NCBI RefSeq assembly: GCF_014651715.1 | Contig: NZ_BMXK01000007.1 | Location: forward strand, 1-64,000 | Length of the DNA: 64,000 nucleotides | Direction of reading: 5' to 3' | Source: Zhihengliuella salsuginis | Lineage (GTDB): Bacteria; Actinomycetota; Actinomycetes; Actinomycetales; Micrococcaceae | In this document: positions 38,981 through 48,070 of the stretch, piece after piece | Layout: every line of letters begins with the position of its first letter | Position numbering within the stretch: position 1 is the first letter of the stretch | Translations under genes and position numbers: made by a program | Notes under the pieces: model-generated | Databases searched by the model: none | What the model was told of the DNA's origin: nothing | The model's input: the letters and a program-made list of their open reading frames with translations, nothing else

Positions 38981-38994
38981 AGAACAGATCTTCG
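38981..38994 (-). promoter_or_regulatory. SOS box before the LysM gene
   Basis: AGAACAGATCTTCG (plus orientation). The core GAACAGATCTTCGAAT is identical to that before recA. On the minus strand TTCGAA (38991-38996), 17 bp and TATTCG could form the LysM promoter, with the box covering its -35. Confidence 0.7.
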
Positions 38995-39047
38995 AATCCT
39001 GCTTGTCTATGTCTAGCATCCTTGAGCGATCGTTGTCGAGACACGTT

Positions 39048-39087
39048 CGAACAAATCTTTGAATGCCGCTGTCGGCTCCACTAGAGT
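39048..39087 (+). promoter_or_regulatory. SOS box and promoter of lexA
   Basis: CGAACAAATCTTTG (39048-39061) matches 13 of 14 positions of the Gram-positive LexA consensus CGAACRNRYGTTYG. Its end overlaps the -35 TTGAAT (39059-39064); 17 bp later is TAGAGT (39082-39087). LexA would thus repress its own transcription. Confidence 0.75.
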
Positions 39088-39120
39088 GGAACCATGTAGT
39101 TCGCAGGAATTACTGCACCA

Positions 39121-39163
39121 TCCGGCACCCGCATTTTGGGTTCGAATCCGCCGGGGTGCCGGA
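39121..39163 (+). other. Inverted repeat in the lexA leader
   Basis: Perfect 10-bp repeat TCCGGCACCC (39121-39130) and GGGTGCCGGA (39154-39163) with a 23-nt loop that includes GGTTCGAATCC. It sits between the lexA promoter and the ribosome-binding site (AAGGA, 39173-39177). No T run follows. Resembles an acceptor stem plus T-loop-like sequence but not a full tRNA. Confidence 0.55.
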
Positions 39164-39186
39164 ACGCGTAGCAAGGATGTGTGGCC

Positions 39187-39900
39187 ATGGCTTCGAGCGA
39201 GTCCCCCAAACCCCGCCGCCAGCGCAAGAGTCTGACGCTGCGTCAGCGCAAGATTCTGGAGACGATCCAGCGGTCGATCGCCGCCCACGGCTACCCGCCG
39301 TCCATGCGGGAGATCGGCGATACGGTCGGACTCGCCAGCCTGTCGAGTGTGACGCACCAGCTCTCCCAGCTCGAGAAGCTCGGCTACATCCGCCGCGATC
39401 CGCGCCGTCCGCGGGCGATGGAGATCCTCAAGCCGCTCACGCTGTCCGAGGAGAATTCCTCGGCATCGGGGGATGACGTGAAGTCCGTCAGCGGATTGCC
39501 CGTAGCGGAGCTGACGAGCGCTGTCGACACGGCCATGGTCCCGCTGGTGGGGCGCATCGCGGCCGGCGGCCCGATCCTCGCGGACCAGACCGTGGAGGAC
39601 ATGATGCCCCTCCCCCGGCAGCTTGTCGGCCAGGGCGAGCTCTTCATGCTCAAAGTCAGCGGCGACTCGATGGTCGAAGCCGCCATCTGCGATGGCGACT
39701 GGGTCGTCGTCCGCCGTCAGAACGACGCCGAGAACGGCGACATCGTGGCCGCCCTCCTGGAAGACGAGGCGACCGTCAAGACCTTCCGTCAACGTGACGG
39801 ACACACGTGGCTGCTGCCCCAGAACCGGCAGTACGAGCCGATCCTCGGCGACGAGGCCACGGTCATGGGCAAGGTCGTCTCCGTCATGCGCTCGCTCTAG
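39187..39900 (+). CDS. lexA: SOS response repressor LexA
   Basis: Repressor-protease of the DNA-damage response. The 237 residues have an N-terminal winged helix (about 14-80; [25 protein letters not shown]), a linker of about 40 residues, and the S24 peptidase domain with the self-cleavage bond A126-G127 (RIAAGGP), catalytic S161 (GDSM) and K198 (ATVKTF). ATG 39187, with AAGGA 9 nt upstream, was preferred to the in-frame GTG at 39181. Divergent from the LysM gene; preceded by an SOS box, so autoregulated. RecA and a second target are also in the window. Confidence 0.97.
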   Translation: MASSESPKPRRQRKSLTLRQRKILETIQRSIAAHGYPPSMREIGDTVGLASLSSVTHQLSQLEKLGYIRRDPRRPRAMEILKPLTLSEENSSASGDDVKSVSGLPVAELTSAVDTAMVPLVGRIAAGGPILADQTVEDMMPLPRQLVGQGELFMLKVSGDSMVEAAICDGDWVVVRRQNDAENGDIVAALLEDEATVKTFRQRDGHTWLLPQNRQYEPILGDEATVMGKVVSVMRSL

Positions 39901-39925
39901 ACTCCGCGCACGGCCAGCTACGAGA

Positions 39926-39956
39926 AAGGGCACCTACCGGCTCGGTAGGTGCCCTT
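39926..39956. terminator. Bidirectional terminator between lexA and dinG-like gene
   Basis: Perfect 14-bp stem with a 3-nt loop (arms 39926-39939 and 39943-39956), flanked by short A and T runs in the convergent gap. Confidence 0.8.
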
Positions 39957-39971
39957 CGATGTATCCGCGGG

Positions 39972-41981
39972 TCAGTTGTCTTCGGACAGGCGCTTGAGAG
40001 CGCTCCGAACCGTCGACTTGTCGACCGTCGGCCACATCGCCGGCAGGGACGCCCGCAGGTAGCCTCCGTAGCGTTCCGTGGCCAATCGTGAGTCCAGGAT
40101 CGCGACGACGCCACGGTCGGCAGTGGAGCGGATGAGTCGGCCGGCGCCCTGCGCGAGCCGTACCGCGGCATGACTGGCGGACACGGACATGAACCCGTTG
40201 CCGCCACGTTGCGCGACGTCGCGACTGCGCGCCGTCGACAAGGGGTCGTCCGGCCGCGGGAACGGGATGCGGTCGATAATGACGAGCCGGCACGACCGCC
40301 CTGGAACGTCGACACCCTGCCACAACGTCATCGTCCCGAACAGGCAGGTGTCCGGCTCTTCGGCGAACTGCTCGACCAGGGCGCTCATCCCGGACTCGCC
40401 CTGGCACAGGATCGTCTCGCTCAGGCGTGGCCGGAGCGCCTCGGCGGCGTCCTCGGCCGCCCGTTTCGACGAGAAGAGCACCAGCGCGCCGCCTCCGGAT
40501 GCGTGGATCAGGTCGGCGATCTCGTCGAGGGCTTCTGCGGAAACCTGGCGTCCGGGCTTCGGCAGATGCTTGGCGACGTAGAGCATCCCCTGTTTCGGGT
40601 AGTCGAACGGACTTCCCACATCGATGCCCTCCCACGACGGTGCCCCGTCCCCGAGCAGGCCGAGGTCCCCCGCCACGTGCTCGAATGCCGCCCCGATGGC
40701 GAGGGTTGCCGAAGTCAGCACGACGGTCCGGCCGTCGAAGAGACCCTCGCGGAGCTTTCCAGCCACGGACAGCGGGGCAACGTAGAGGTTCGCCGGGGTC
40801 GAGTCGTCCGGTTGGACGTACCCCTGCCCCGGGACGAACCCACCGGGGCGCGACGCCCAGACCACTTCCCGCTCATCCGTGGCCTCTTTGAGCCTGTCGC
40901 CCATTTCGACGAGGTAGGACAACTGGGAACGAGCCATCTGACGTGCCCCGTCGACGGGTTCGTTCGGCTCGGGCTTCGAGTCGGACATCGCCACGCGCGC
41001 CGCGTCGGCTACTTCGGAGACGGCCAGCGTCTGGGCCTCGTTCAGCCCCTTGGGCATGAGTCCCGCCGGGACCCCCGTCATCGCCTTCTCGAGTGCCTTG
41101 GCCGCCTGCGTGAGCTGGTCCACGTTCACTCGGCAGTGCTTCCGGGCGGCGCTGGCCGCGGTCATGACCATGGCCGCCGACAGGTCACGGGTCACCGACC
41201 CCGTCACCCGGTCCTGGAGCTCGTGCGCTTCGTCGATGATGACCGTGTCGAAGTCGGGCAGTACCGCGAGCCCCTCGAATGCCGAGACTGCGAGCATGGC
41301 GTGATTCGTGATCACGACATCGGATTCGGCCGCACGCGCCCTGGCCATCTCGCTGAAGCACTCTTCCGCCATCGGGCACTTCTGGGCGCCGAGGCAGTCG
41401 CGGGCGCTGACCGACACCTGCCGCCATGCCAGATCGCTGACGCCGGGACGGAGATCATCCCGATCACCGGTGTCCGTCTCCTCGGCCCATTCGCGGAGCC
41501 GGACGACGTCTCGTCCCAGCGGCGACGACGGACCGGCCGACGCCTGCTGACGGGAGGCGCCGTCCGCTGTGAGCGAGAACAGCGCGCCCTCATCGTCGTC
41601 CGGGTAGCCTCCACCGAGCTTGTACTTGCAGACGTAGTTGCCGCGGCCCTTCGCGATGGCGACGTCCATCGGCCGCGGGAGGTCATCGGCGAGGTGCTCC
41701 AGCAGGCGCGGTACGTCCCTGCTGACGATCTGCGACTGCAGGGCCAGAGTCGCCGTCGAGACCACCACCGGCTTGTCCGAATCGACGGCATGGGCCAGTG
41801 CCGGCACCAGATAGGCCAACGACTTGCCGGTGCCGGTGCCGGCCTGGACCAGAAGATGCCGGCCGCTGCCTAGCGACTCGGCGACGTGCTTCGTCATCTC
41901 CTGCTGGCCGACCCGGCTGGTACCACCCATGCGCGTCACTGCCGTCTCCAGCAGTTCGAGAACCTCCGCGCCCTCAGACAT
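39972..41981 (-). CDS. DinG-like ATP-dependent DNA helicase
   Basis: Superfamily 2 XPD/DinG-type helicase of 669 residues. Walker A AGTGTGKS (47-54), then an insert with spaced cysteines (GNYVCKYK near 112 and CLGAQKCPMAEECF near 200) that likely bind an iron-sulfur cluster, DEAH box (IIDEAHEL, about 248-255), and C-terminal motifs TMTLWQGVDVPG and QGAGRLIRS. Probably unwinds forked or RNA-DNA structures in repair. Its start overlaps the hflX stop by 8 bp. No SOS box was seen upstream; it is cotranscribed with hflX. Confidence 0.9.
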   Translation of the reverse strand: MSEGAEVLELLETAVTRMGGTSRVGQQEMTKHVAESLGSGRHLLVQAGTGTGKSLAYLVPALAHAVDSDKPVVVSTATLALQSQIVSRDVPRLLEHLADDLPRPMDVAIAKGRGNYVCKYKLGGGYPDDDEGALFSLTADGASRQQASAGPSSPLGRDVVRLREWAEETDTGDRDDLRPGVSDLAWRQVSVSARDCLGAQKCPMAEECFSEMARARAAESDVVITNHAMLAVSAFEGLAVLPDFDTVIIDEAHELQDRVTGSVTRDLSAAMVMTAASAARKHCRVNVDQLTQAAKALEKAMTGVPAGLMPKGLNEAQTLAVSEVADAARVAMSDSKPEPNEPVDGARQMARSQLSYLVEMGDRLKEATDEREVVWASRPGGFVPGQGYVQPDDSTPANLYVAPLSVAGKLREGLFDGRTVVLTSATLAIGAAFEHVAGDLGLLGDGAPSWEGIDVGSPFDYPKQGMLYVAKHLPKPGRQVSAEALDEIADLIHASGGGALVLFSSKRAAEDAAEALRPRLSETILCQGESGMSALVEQFAEEPDTCLFGTMTLWQGVDVPGRSCRLVIIDRIPFPRPDDPLSTARSRDVAQRGGNGFMSVSASHAAVRLAQGAGRLIRSTADRGVVAILDSRLATERYGGYLRASLPAMWPTVDKSTVRSALKRLSEDN

Positions 41982-43599
41982 CCTGCGGCGCTTCGTCGTC
42001 GTTGCCGTCCAACAGGAACTCCTCCAGTTCCGGCTTCAACGACTCCCGGACCTGCACCCGCATCCGCGTGCCGTCCGCGACGTGCTCCGTCGTCAGGATC
42101 TCGGCGTCGTTCTCGTGCAGGCGGCTGACGACATCGCCGCGCTGATACGGAACGAGGATGTCCATCAGCACGTCGGGGCGCGGGATGGCGGCGGAAACCT
42201 GCTCCATCAACTCGTCGATGCCGGCACCGGTGCGGGCCGAGACGACTGCCGTCCGCGGCTCGCGCTGCCGCAGGCGCTCGATGACGAACGGATCCGCCGC
42301 GTCCGCCTTGTTGAGGACGATGATCTCGGGGATCTCGTGGGCATCGACGTCGCGCAGAACCTCGCGCACGGCCCGGATCTGACCTTCCGGGTCGGGGTGC
42401 GAGACATCGACGACGTGCAGGATGAGATCTGCGTCGGCGACCTCCTCGAGGGTGGACCGGAACGCTTCCACCAGCTGCGTCGGCAGGGAGCGGACGAAGC
42501 CCACCGTGTCGGCGATCGTGAATCCGACGCCGTCGGGAGTCTCCGCTTTGCGGATGGTCGGGTCCAGCGTCGCGAACAGCGCGTTCTCGACGAGGACGCC
42601 GGCCTTCGTCACGCGGTTGAGCAACGACGACTTCCCGGCGTTGGTGTAGCCGGCGATGGCGACGGACGGGACGGTGTTGCGCTTGCGGTTCGCCCGCTTC
42701 GCCTCGCGCGCCGGTTTCATGGCGGAGATCTCGCGCCGCAGCTTGGACATCCGGCTGCGGATGCGGCGACGATCGAGCTCGATCTTGGTCTCGCCCGGAC
42801 CGCGCGAACCGATGCCGCCGCCGGCGGCACCTACCCGGCCGCCGGCCTGACGCGAGAGCGACTCTCCCCAACCGCGCAGTCGCGGCAACAAGTACTCGAG
42901 TTGTGCCAGTTCGACCTGCGCTTTACCCTCACGGCTCTTGGCGTGCTGGGCGAAGATGTCGAGGATCAACGCCGTGCGGTCGATGACCTTGACCTTCACG
43001 ATGTCCTCGAGGGCCCTGCGCTGGGACGGGGCGAGCTCGGAATCGATCACGACGGTATCCGCACCGGTGGCGGCGACGATGTCCCGCAGTTCCTCGGCCT
43101 TGCCGGAGCCCAGGAATGTGCCCGGGTCTGGCTTCATCCGACGCTGGATCAGCCCGTCGAGGACCTCGGAGCCCGCGGTCTCGGCGAGGGCCGCCAGTTC
43201 GCGCAGAGAGTTCTCCGCGTCGTCGGCTGTGCCGTCGCTCCAGATGCCCGCGAGAACGACGCGCTCGAGGCGGAGCTGACGGTACTCGACCTCGGTCACG
43301 TCCTCGAGCTCCGTCGACAGCCCGGATACGCGCCGCAGCGCGCGGCGGTCCGCGAGATCCTGCTGCTCGCCGTCGTGCTGGCCGTGCTCGTTCCCGAGGT
43401 CGGACAGCTCACGGGCGCGTCCGGTCATCGACCGACCCGTGTCGGACGACTGCGTGGACCCGCTGGTTGCATTGTCAGCGGCGAGGATCCGGTCGATCAC
43501 GGACTGGATCTCGGCGTCGGCCGCCTGAGCGGCCGGCGACGTCTGCTCATGCTCGTTGCCGGAGTCGTCAGCGGAGTGGTTTTTGTGATGCTGGGTCAT
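41974..43599 (-). CDS. hflX: GTPase HflX
   Basis: Ribosome-associated GTPase that splits or rescues stalled 70S ribosomes. 541 residues: Ala/Gln-rich N-terminal extension of about 120 residues with acidic stretches, the HflX N-domain with GTFLGSGKAEELR and IDRTALILDIFAQHA, GGRVGAAGGGIGSRGPGE glycine-rich loop, and the G domain with GYTNAGKSSLLN (G1), DTVGFVRSLP (G3) and LNKAD (G4). AAAGGA sits 3-4 nt before the ATG. Overlaps the dinG-like gene at its 3' end. Confidence 0.95.
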   Translation of the reverse strand: MTQHHKNHSADDSGNEHEQTSPAAQAADAEIQSVIDRILAADNATSGSTQSSDTGRSMTGRARELSDLGNEHGQHDGEQQDLADRRALRRVSGLSTELEDVTEVEYRQLRLERVVLAGIWSDGTADDAENSLRELAALAETAGSEVLDGLIQRRMKPDPGTFLGSGKAEELRDIVAATGADTVVIDSELAPSQRRALEDIVKVKVIDRTALILDIFAQHAKSREGKAQVELAQLEYLLPRLRGWGESLSRQAGGRVGAAGGGIGSRGPGETKIELDRRRIRSRMSKLRREISAMKPAREAKRANRKRNTVPSVAIAGYTNAGKSSLLNRVTKAGVLVENALFATLDPTIRKAETPDGVGFTIADTVGFVRSLPTQLVEAFRSTLEEVADADLILHVVDVSHPDPEGQIRAVREVLRDVDAHEIPEIIVLNKADAADPFVIERLRQREPRTAVVSARTGAGIDELMEQVSAAIPRPDVLMDILVPYQRGDVVSRLHENDAEILTTEHVADGTRMRVQVRESLKPELEEFLLDGNDDEAPQDV

Positions 43600-43927
43600 A
43601 GTTCCTTTGCAAAGACTGGTGCTTCAAGGATAGTCGCCCGCACCCTCCTTTTGGGTGCCAGCGCGCGTTCCCGTCCTGGATGTCGGCAGCCGACGGCCGC
43701 GGAGGGCACCGCATGGATGGGAGAGGCCCGACGGCGAGGCGTCGCAGCCCGTGCCGTTGCCGCGGCGCAGGCGCGGGATCCGGCCTCTTTCAGGGGCCGT
43801 CAGCGCTCGACCGCATTGTCACTGCCCACTACGGCAGCGGCACGGTCAGGAGTGGAAGAAAGTCATAGGGAAAACTCTATCACTGCCGGGATTCGCGCAG
43901 TTCGCGGGCAGCGATTAAGGTGCTTGC
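43600..43927. other. Divergent intergenic region, no gene supported
   Basis: 328 bp between divergent hflX and a methyltransferase gene. Near hflX, TATCCT (minus, about 43630) may be its -10 and GCACCC/GGGTGC forms a small hairpin (about 43641-43658). Near the other gene, TAAGGT (43916-43921) is 6 nt before the ATG. The ORF readable at 43655-43918 has no start signal or recognisable sequence and is left out. Confidence 0.5.
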
Positions 43928-44539
43928 ATGGGTTCAGAGCATTACTTCAGCGCGCAGCCGGCCACGCCGGAACAGCGCAAGACCATCACGGTCGAACTGG
44001 CCGGCTCCGAACACCGGGTCGAGACGGCCGGAGGAATCTTCAGTCCCGACGGCCTCGACAAGGGCACCGCCGTCCTGCTCGCCGGCGCACCGGCACCGGC
44101 AAACTCTGGACACCTGCTCGATATCGGCTGCGGCTGGGGGCCCATCGCGCTGACCCTCGCACTCGCCTCGCCTGACGCGACAGTCCACGCCATCGACGTC
44201 AACGAGCGCTCGATCAACCTGACGCGGGACAATGCGGCGGCCTTGGGCCTGGAGAACCTCCGCGCCGGGCAGCCGGATTCCGTGCCCTCCGACGTCGAGT
44301 TCGCGACCATCTGGTCCAATCCGCCGATCCGCGTCGGCAAACAGGCACTGCACGAGCTGCTGCTGAAGTGGCTGCCGCGGCTCGCCCCGGGCGGGACCGC
44401 CTGGCTCGTCGTCCAGAAGAATCTCGGGGCCGATTCACTGCTGCCGTGGCTGAACCGCGAGCTCCCCAGCGGATTCAGCGCTGTACGGGACTCCACCGCC
44501 AAGTCGTTCCGGCTCCTGAAGGTCGAACGAGCCGGCTAG
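43928..44539 (+). CDS. RsmC-like SAM-dependent methyltransferase
   Basis: 203-residue class I methyltransferase with SAM motif LLDIGCGWGP (63-72), acidic residue in VHAIDVNE (87-93) and the amino-group methylation motif NPPIR (131-135), as in RsmC/RlmG enzymes that make m2G in 16S or 23S rRNA. It corresponds to the catalytic half only (RsmC has two methyltransferase-like domains), like many actinobacterial homologues. ATG with TAAGGT 6 nt before it. Converges on dapF. Confidence 0.87.
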   Translation: MGSEHYFSAQPATPEQRKTITVELAGSEHRVETAGGIFSPDGLDKGTAVLLAGAPAPANSGHLLDIGCGWGPIALTLALASPDATVHAIDVNERSINLTRDNAAALGLENLRAGQPDSVPSDVEFATIWSNPPIRVGKQALHELLLKWLPRLAPGGTAWLVVQKNLGADSLLPWLNRELPSGFSAVRDSTAKSFRLLKVERAG

Positions 44540-44596
44540 GCGGGACGCGGCTGGGATCGTGGACGGCCGTCCGCCGTTTCGTCCCCGAGCCGAGGA

Positions 44597-45529
44597 CTAT
44601 CCGATCCGCCCGTGGGCGACGAGTTGCGCTGGACCGGAGAGTTCTACGTGCTCTGCACCATCGTCACCGGTGCTGAACCTAACCCGCACGACACCGCCGG
44701 GGACTTCGACGTCCCACGCGTCTGCGGCGACGTTCCCCGCCCAGTGCCTCGTCGCGATCACCGCCGCGCAGGCACCGGTGCCGCACGACTGAGTCTCCCC
44801 GACGCCGCGCTCGTGCACACGCATGGCAATGCGTCCGATGCCGTCCTCGACGAGGGGCTCGCTGGGCACGACGTATTCGACGTTCGTCCCCTCCGCGGGT
44901 ACAGGGTCGACGCGCGGCACCGTGTAGAGCTCGGCCGCTTCCAGTTCCTCCCGCTGCTGCAGCGCAACCACGGTGTGCGGATTGCCCATGTCGACGCTGA
45001 GCGCCGGGCGGGCCGCATCGATGCCCGGGGTCTCGACGAGCGAGTCCAGCGCCTTCTCCTCGGCCTGGCCCGCGAACGTGAAACGCCACGATCCGATGTC
45101 GACGGCGTAGCCGTTCTCCGAGAGGGCGACGCGCTTGAGGCCGGCACGGGTGCCGATGGCGACGCTCTCCCCGGGGGCCAGCGCGATCAGGTCCTGGTCG
45201 ATCAGGAAGTGCACGAACACGCGCACGCCGTTGCCGCACATCTCCGCGATGGAGCCGTCGCCGTTGCGGTAGTCCATGAACCATTCGGCCTCCGGATGTG
45301 CCCTGTGGAGGTCCTCCGCCCCGGCGACGTCCCGGGTCCGCACGGCCCGGATGAGCCCGTCGCCGCCGATCCCCTGGTGGCGGTCGCACAGCATCGCCAC
45401 CTGCTCGGCGGAGATCACGTGCGCTGCTTCCGGATCGGCGATCAGGACGAAGTCGTTCCCCGTCCCGTGGCCCTTGGCGAACGGCACGGCGGCAAGGGGG
45501 GCGAGGGCTTCTGCTGCGTGATGGCTCAT
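44597..45529 (-). CDS. dapF: Diaminopimelate epimerase
   Basis: Interconverts LL- and meso-diaminopimelate for lysine and peptidoglycan. The 310-residue PLP-independent epimerase has both catalytic cysteines in EMCGNGVRVF and TQSCGTGACA, and the N-terminal KGHGTGNDFVLI segment. ATG with TAGGGT 6 nt upstream (45536-45541). dapA and dapB lie about 13 and 18 kb away in the same orientation. Downstream of miaA but separated by 38 bp with its own likely promoter. Confidence 0.96.
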   Translation of the reverse strand: MSHHAAEALAPLAAVPFAKGHGTGNDFVLIADPEAAHVISAEQVAMLCDRHQGIGGDGLIRAVRTRDVAGAEDLHRAHPEAEWFMDYRNGDGSIAEMCGNGVRVFVHFLIDQDLIALAPGESVAIGTRAGLKRVALSENGYAVDIGSWRFTFAGQAEEKALDSLVETPGIDAARPALSVDMGNPHTVVALQQREELEAAELYTVPRVDPVPAEGTNVEYVVPSEPLVEDGIGRIAMRVHERGVGETQSCGTGACAAVIATRHWAGNVAADAWDVEVPGGVVRVRFSTGDDGAEHVELSGPAQLVAHGRIG

Positions 45530-45567
45530 GGTCCTACCCTAACGGTGCGCCCCGTCGATTTGTTCCG

Positions 45568-46497
45568 TCAGGTGCGGTCAGCCAGGTTCCGCACGACGAC
45601 GTCGCACGCCTTCGGGAGAACCTGCCCGTCCAGCGCGTCGAGCCACGTCACGCGGGGGTCCGCACCGAACCACGTGATCTGGCGCCGGGCGAACTTGCGC
45701 GTCGCCACCACCGTCCGCTCCATGGCTTCGGTCTCGTCGATCCGACCATCGAGCACGTCGAGGTACTCGCGGTAGCCGATGGCCCGGGAAGCGGTCCGAC
45801 CGTTGCGAAGCCCCTGGCCCGCGAGCCGGCGGACCTCGTCGAGGAGTCCCCGGGCAGCCATCCCCGCCACCCTGTCCTGGAGCCGCTGGTGCAGGTGGCT
45901 GCGCTCCATGTTCAGGCCGATCTGCACCGCATCGTCGACGTACTCGCGGGTGGGCAGGTAGGAGCTGAAGGGTCGGCCCGACAGCTCGTACACTTCGAGC
46001 GCCCTGATGATGCGCCGGTCGTCACCGAGCCGGTCCGCCGATTCCGGGTCGACCTCGGCCAGTCGCGCCTTCAGCGGCTCGATCCCGCCGGCCGCCTCGC
46101 GTTCGAGCCGGGCACGGGTGCCGGGATCCGTGGGCGGGAACTCCAGCCGGTCCAGGGCCGCGCGCACGTACAGACCGGAGCCGCCGACCAGGAGTGGGAG
46201 CCGGCCCCTGCCCTGGACGTCGCGCACCGCCGCGCGGGCGGCGGTCTGGAACGATGCCACCGCTGCTTCCTGGGTGACGTCGAGGATGTCGAGCAGATGG
46301 TGTGGAATCCCCCGGCGCTCCCCGACCGGCATCTTGGCCGTGCCGATATCCATGCCCCGGTAGAACTGCAGGGCGTCGGCGTTGATGATCTCGCCGTCGA
46401 ACTGCTGCGCGAGAGCGACGGCGAGGTCCGACTTCCCCGTGCCGGTCGGTCCGACGATCGCGACCACGGGCAGCCTGCCCCCCGGTTCCAGTGCCAC
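45568..46497 (-). CDS. miaA: tRNA dimethylallyltransferase
   Basis: Adds the isopentenyl group to A37 of tRNAs reading UNN codons. 309 residues from the GTG at 46497: P-loop [38 protein letters not shown] and [13 protein letters not shown] near the C-terminus, all hallmark MiaA segments. A longer reading (to 46581) would overlap miaB by 80 bp and has no similarity; the GTG sits 4 bp after the miaB stop. MiaB, next upstream, acts on its product. Confidence 0.95.
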   Translation of the reverse strand: MALEPGGRLPVVAIVGPTGTGKSDLAVALAQQFDGEIINADALQFYRGMDIGTAKMPVGERRGIPHHLLDILDVTQEAAVASFQTAARAAVRDVQGRGRLPLLVGGSGLYVRAALDRLEFPPTDPGTRARLEREAAGGIEPLKARLAEVDPESADRLGDDRRIIRALEVYELSGRPFSSYLPTREYVDDAVQIGLNMERSHLHQRLQDRVAGMAARGLLDEVRRLAGQGLRNGRTASRAIGYREYLDVLDGRIDETEAMERTVVATRKFARRQITWFGADPRVTWLDALDGQVLPKACDVVVRNLADRT

Positions 46498-46501
46498 GCC
46501 G

Positions 46502-48028
46502 CTAGGGCCGTGCACCGATGGTCGGCATGCCCAGGCTGACGCCCTTGCCTCCGGCTGCCGACGGCTGGGCCGGGACACCACACGATTCCGCCTGCGAGCG
46601 TTCCCAGGCGTCGCCGGCGCGGCTGCGGCGCAGGGCGTACTCTCCGAGGCCGGCCGGGTCTGCGAGCAGATGGAACGAGGCTGCGGCCGTCACGGGCACC
46701 GTGACGACATCACCGGGCCGGGGGGCCTCCCCGCCGTCGGGGACGGAGAAGTGCACGAGGCGCTGGTCCTCGGACCGCCCGGAGAGACGTCCCGTCTCGT
46801 CGGACTTGCGGCCGGACTGTGCCGTGACCATGACGTCGACCGTGCGGCCGACCTGCTTGCTGTTCTCCTCGGCGCTGATGCGGTCCTGAAGTGCGACGAG
46901 CCGCTCGTAGCGTTCCTGCACGACGGATTTGGGCAGTTGATCTGCAAGTTCGGCCGCCGGGGTACCCGGGCGCTTGGAGTACTGGAAGGTGAAGGCGCTG
47001 GAGAACCGCGAGGCCTCGACGACGTCGAGCGTCGCCTGGAAGTCCTCCTCGGTCTCGCCGGGGAATCCGACGATGATGTCCGTGGTGATGGCTGCGTGCG
47101 GGATGCGCTCGCGCACCTTCTCGAGGATTCCGAGGAACTTCTTGGAGCGGTAGGACCGGCGCATGTCCTTGAGGATCTTGTCCGACCCGGACTGCAGCGG
47201 CATGTGCAGCTGCGGCATGACGTTGGGCGTTTCCGCCATGGCATCGATGACGTCATCGGTGAAGGCGGCCGGGTGCGGACTGGTGAACCGCACCCGCTCG
47301 AGTCCGTCGATCTCGCCGCAGGCCCGCAGCAGCTTGCCGAAGGCCAGCCGGTCTCCGAATTCGACGCCGTAGGAGTTGACGTTCTGGCCGAGCAACGTCA
47401 CTTCGATGGCGCCATCATCGACCAGCGCCTGTACTTCGGCGAGGATGTCACCGGGGCGGCGGTCGCGTTCCTTGCCGCGCAGGGCCGGGACGATGCAGAA
47501 CGTGCAGGTGTTGTTGCATCCGACCGAGATGGAGACCCAGCCCGAGTACACGTTGTCGCGTTTGGTCGGCAACGTGGAGGGGAACACCTCGAGGGATTCC
47601 AGGATCTCGAGCTGGGCCTCGTTGTTGTGCCGGGCGCGTTCGAGCAGCGCGGGCAGCGAACCGACGTTGTGGGTGCCGAAGACGACGTCGACCCAGGGCG
47701 CCTTCTCGAGGATCGTCTCGCGGTCCTTCTGGGCGAGGCACCCGCCGACAGCGATCTGCATGTCGGGTCGCTTCTCCTTGACGGGGGCGAGGATTCCGAG
47801 GTTGCCGTAGAGCTTGTTGTCGGCGTTCTCCCTGACGGCGCACGTGTTGAAGACGACGACGTCGGCCGTGCCCGCCTCCGGTCCCGCCTGGGCCAGGCCC
47901 GCCTCTTCGAGGAGGCCGGAGAGCCGCTCCGAGTCGTGGACGTTCATCTGGCAGCCGAACGTGCGCACCTCGTAGGTGCGGGCGTCGGCTCCGGGCGCGG
48001 TCTCGGGTTGAGGGGTTGTCAAACTCAC
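46502..48028 (-). CDS. miaB: tRNA-2-methylthio-N6-dimethylallyladenosine synthase
   Basis: Radical SAM methylthiotransferase acting after MiaA at tRNA A37. 508 residues: N-terminal UPF0004 domain with cluster cysteines ([26 protein letters not shown]), radical SAM motif CNNTCTFC, and a TRAM domain (about 390-465). The C-terminal tail after TRAM is about 40 residues long and Gly/Ala-rich. GTG start with TAACCT 6 nt upstream (48035-48040) and no Shine-Dalgarno. Operon with miaA. Confidence 0.96.
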   Translation of the reverse strand: MSLTTPQPETAPGADARTYEVRTFGCQMNVHDSERLSGLLEEAGLAQAGPEAGTADVVVFNTCAVRENADNKLYGNLGILAPVKEKRPDMQIAVGGCLAQKDRETILEKAPWVDVVFGTHNVGSLPALLERARHNNEAQLEILESLEVFPSTLPTKRDNVYSGWVSISVGCNNTCTFCIVPALRGKERDRRPGDILAEVQALVDDGAIEVTLLGQNVNSYGVEFGDRLAFGKLLRACGEIDGLERVRFTSPHPAAFTDDVIDAMAETPNVMPQLHMPLQSGSDKILKDMRRSYRSKKFLGILEKVRERIPHAAITTDIIVGFPGETEEDFQATLDVVEASRFSSAFTFQYSKRPGTPAAELADQLPKSVVQERYERLVALQDRISAEENSKQVGRTVDVMVTAQSGRKSDETGRLSGRSEDQRLVHFSVPDGGEAPRPGDVVTVPVTAAASFHLLADPAGLGEYALRRSRAGDAWERSQAESCGVPAQPSAAGGKGVSLGMPTIGARP

Positions 48029-48070
48029 CTCACTAGGTTATCCAATCCACGCAAATCCCGCGGAGCGGCT

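Noticed and set aside
39131-39163. tRNA gene in the lexA leader
   Set aside because: The T-loop-like GGTTCGAATCC and an acceptor-like stem are present, but there are no D or anticodon arms and the T stem does not pair.
39013-39933. 306-codon minus-strand frame antisense to lexA
   Set aside because: It overlaps lexA entirely, including its SOS promoter; no domain recognised.
43655-43918. 87-codon ORF between hflX and the methyltransferase gene
   Set aside because: No ribosome-binding site or leaderless signal, Arg/Pro-rich composition, no recognisable sequence; the region is better explained as divergent promoters.
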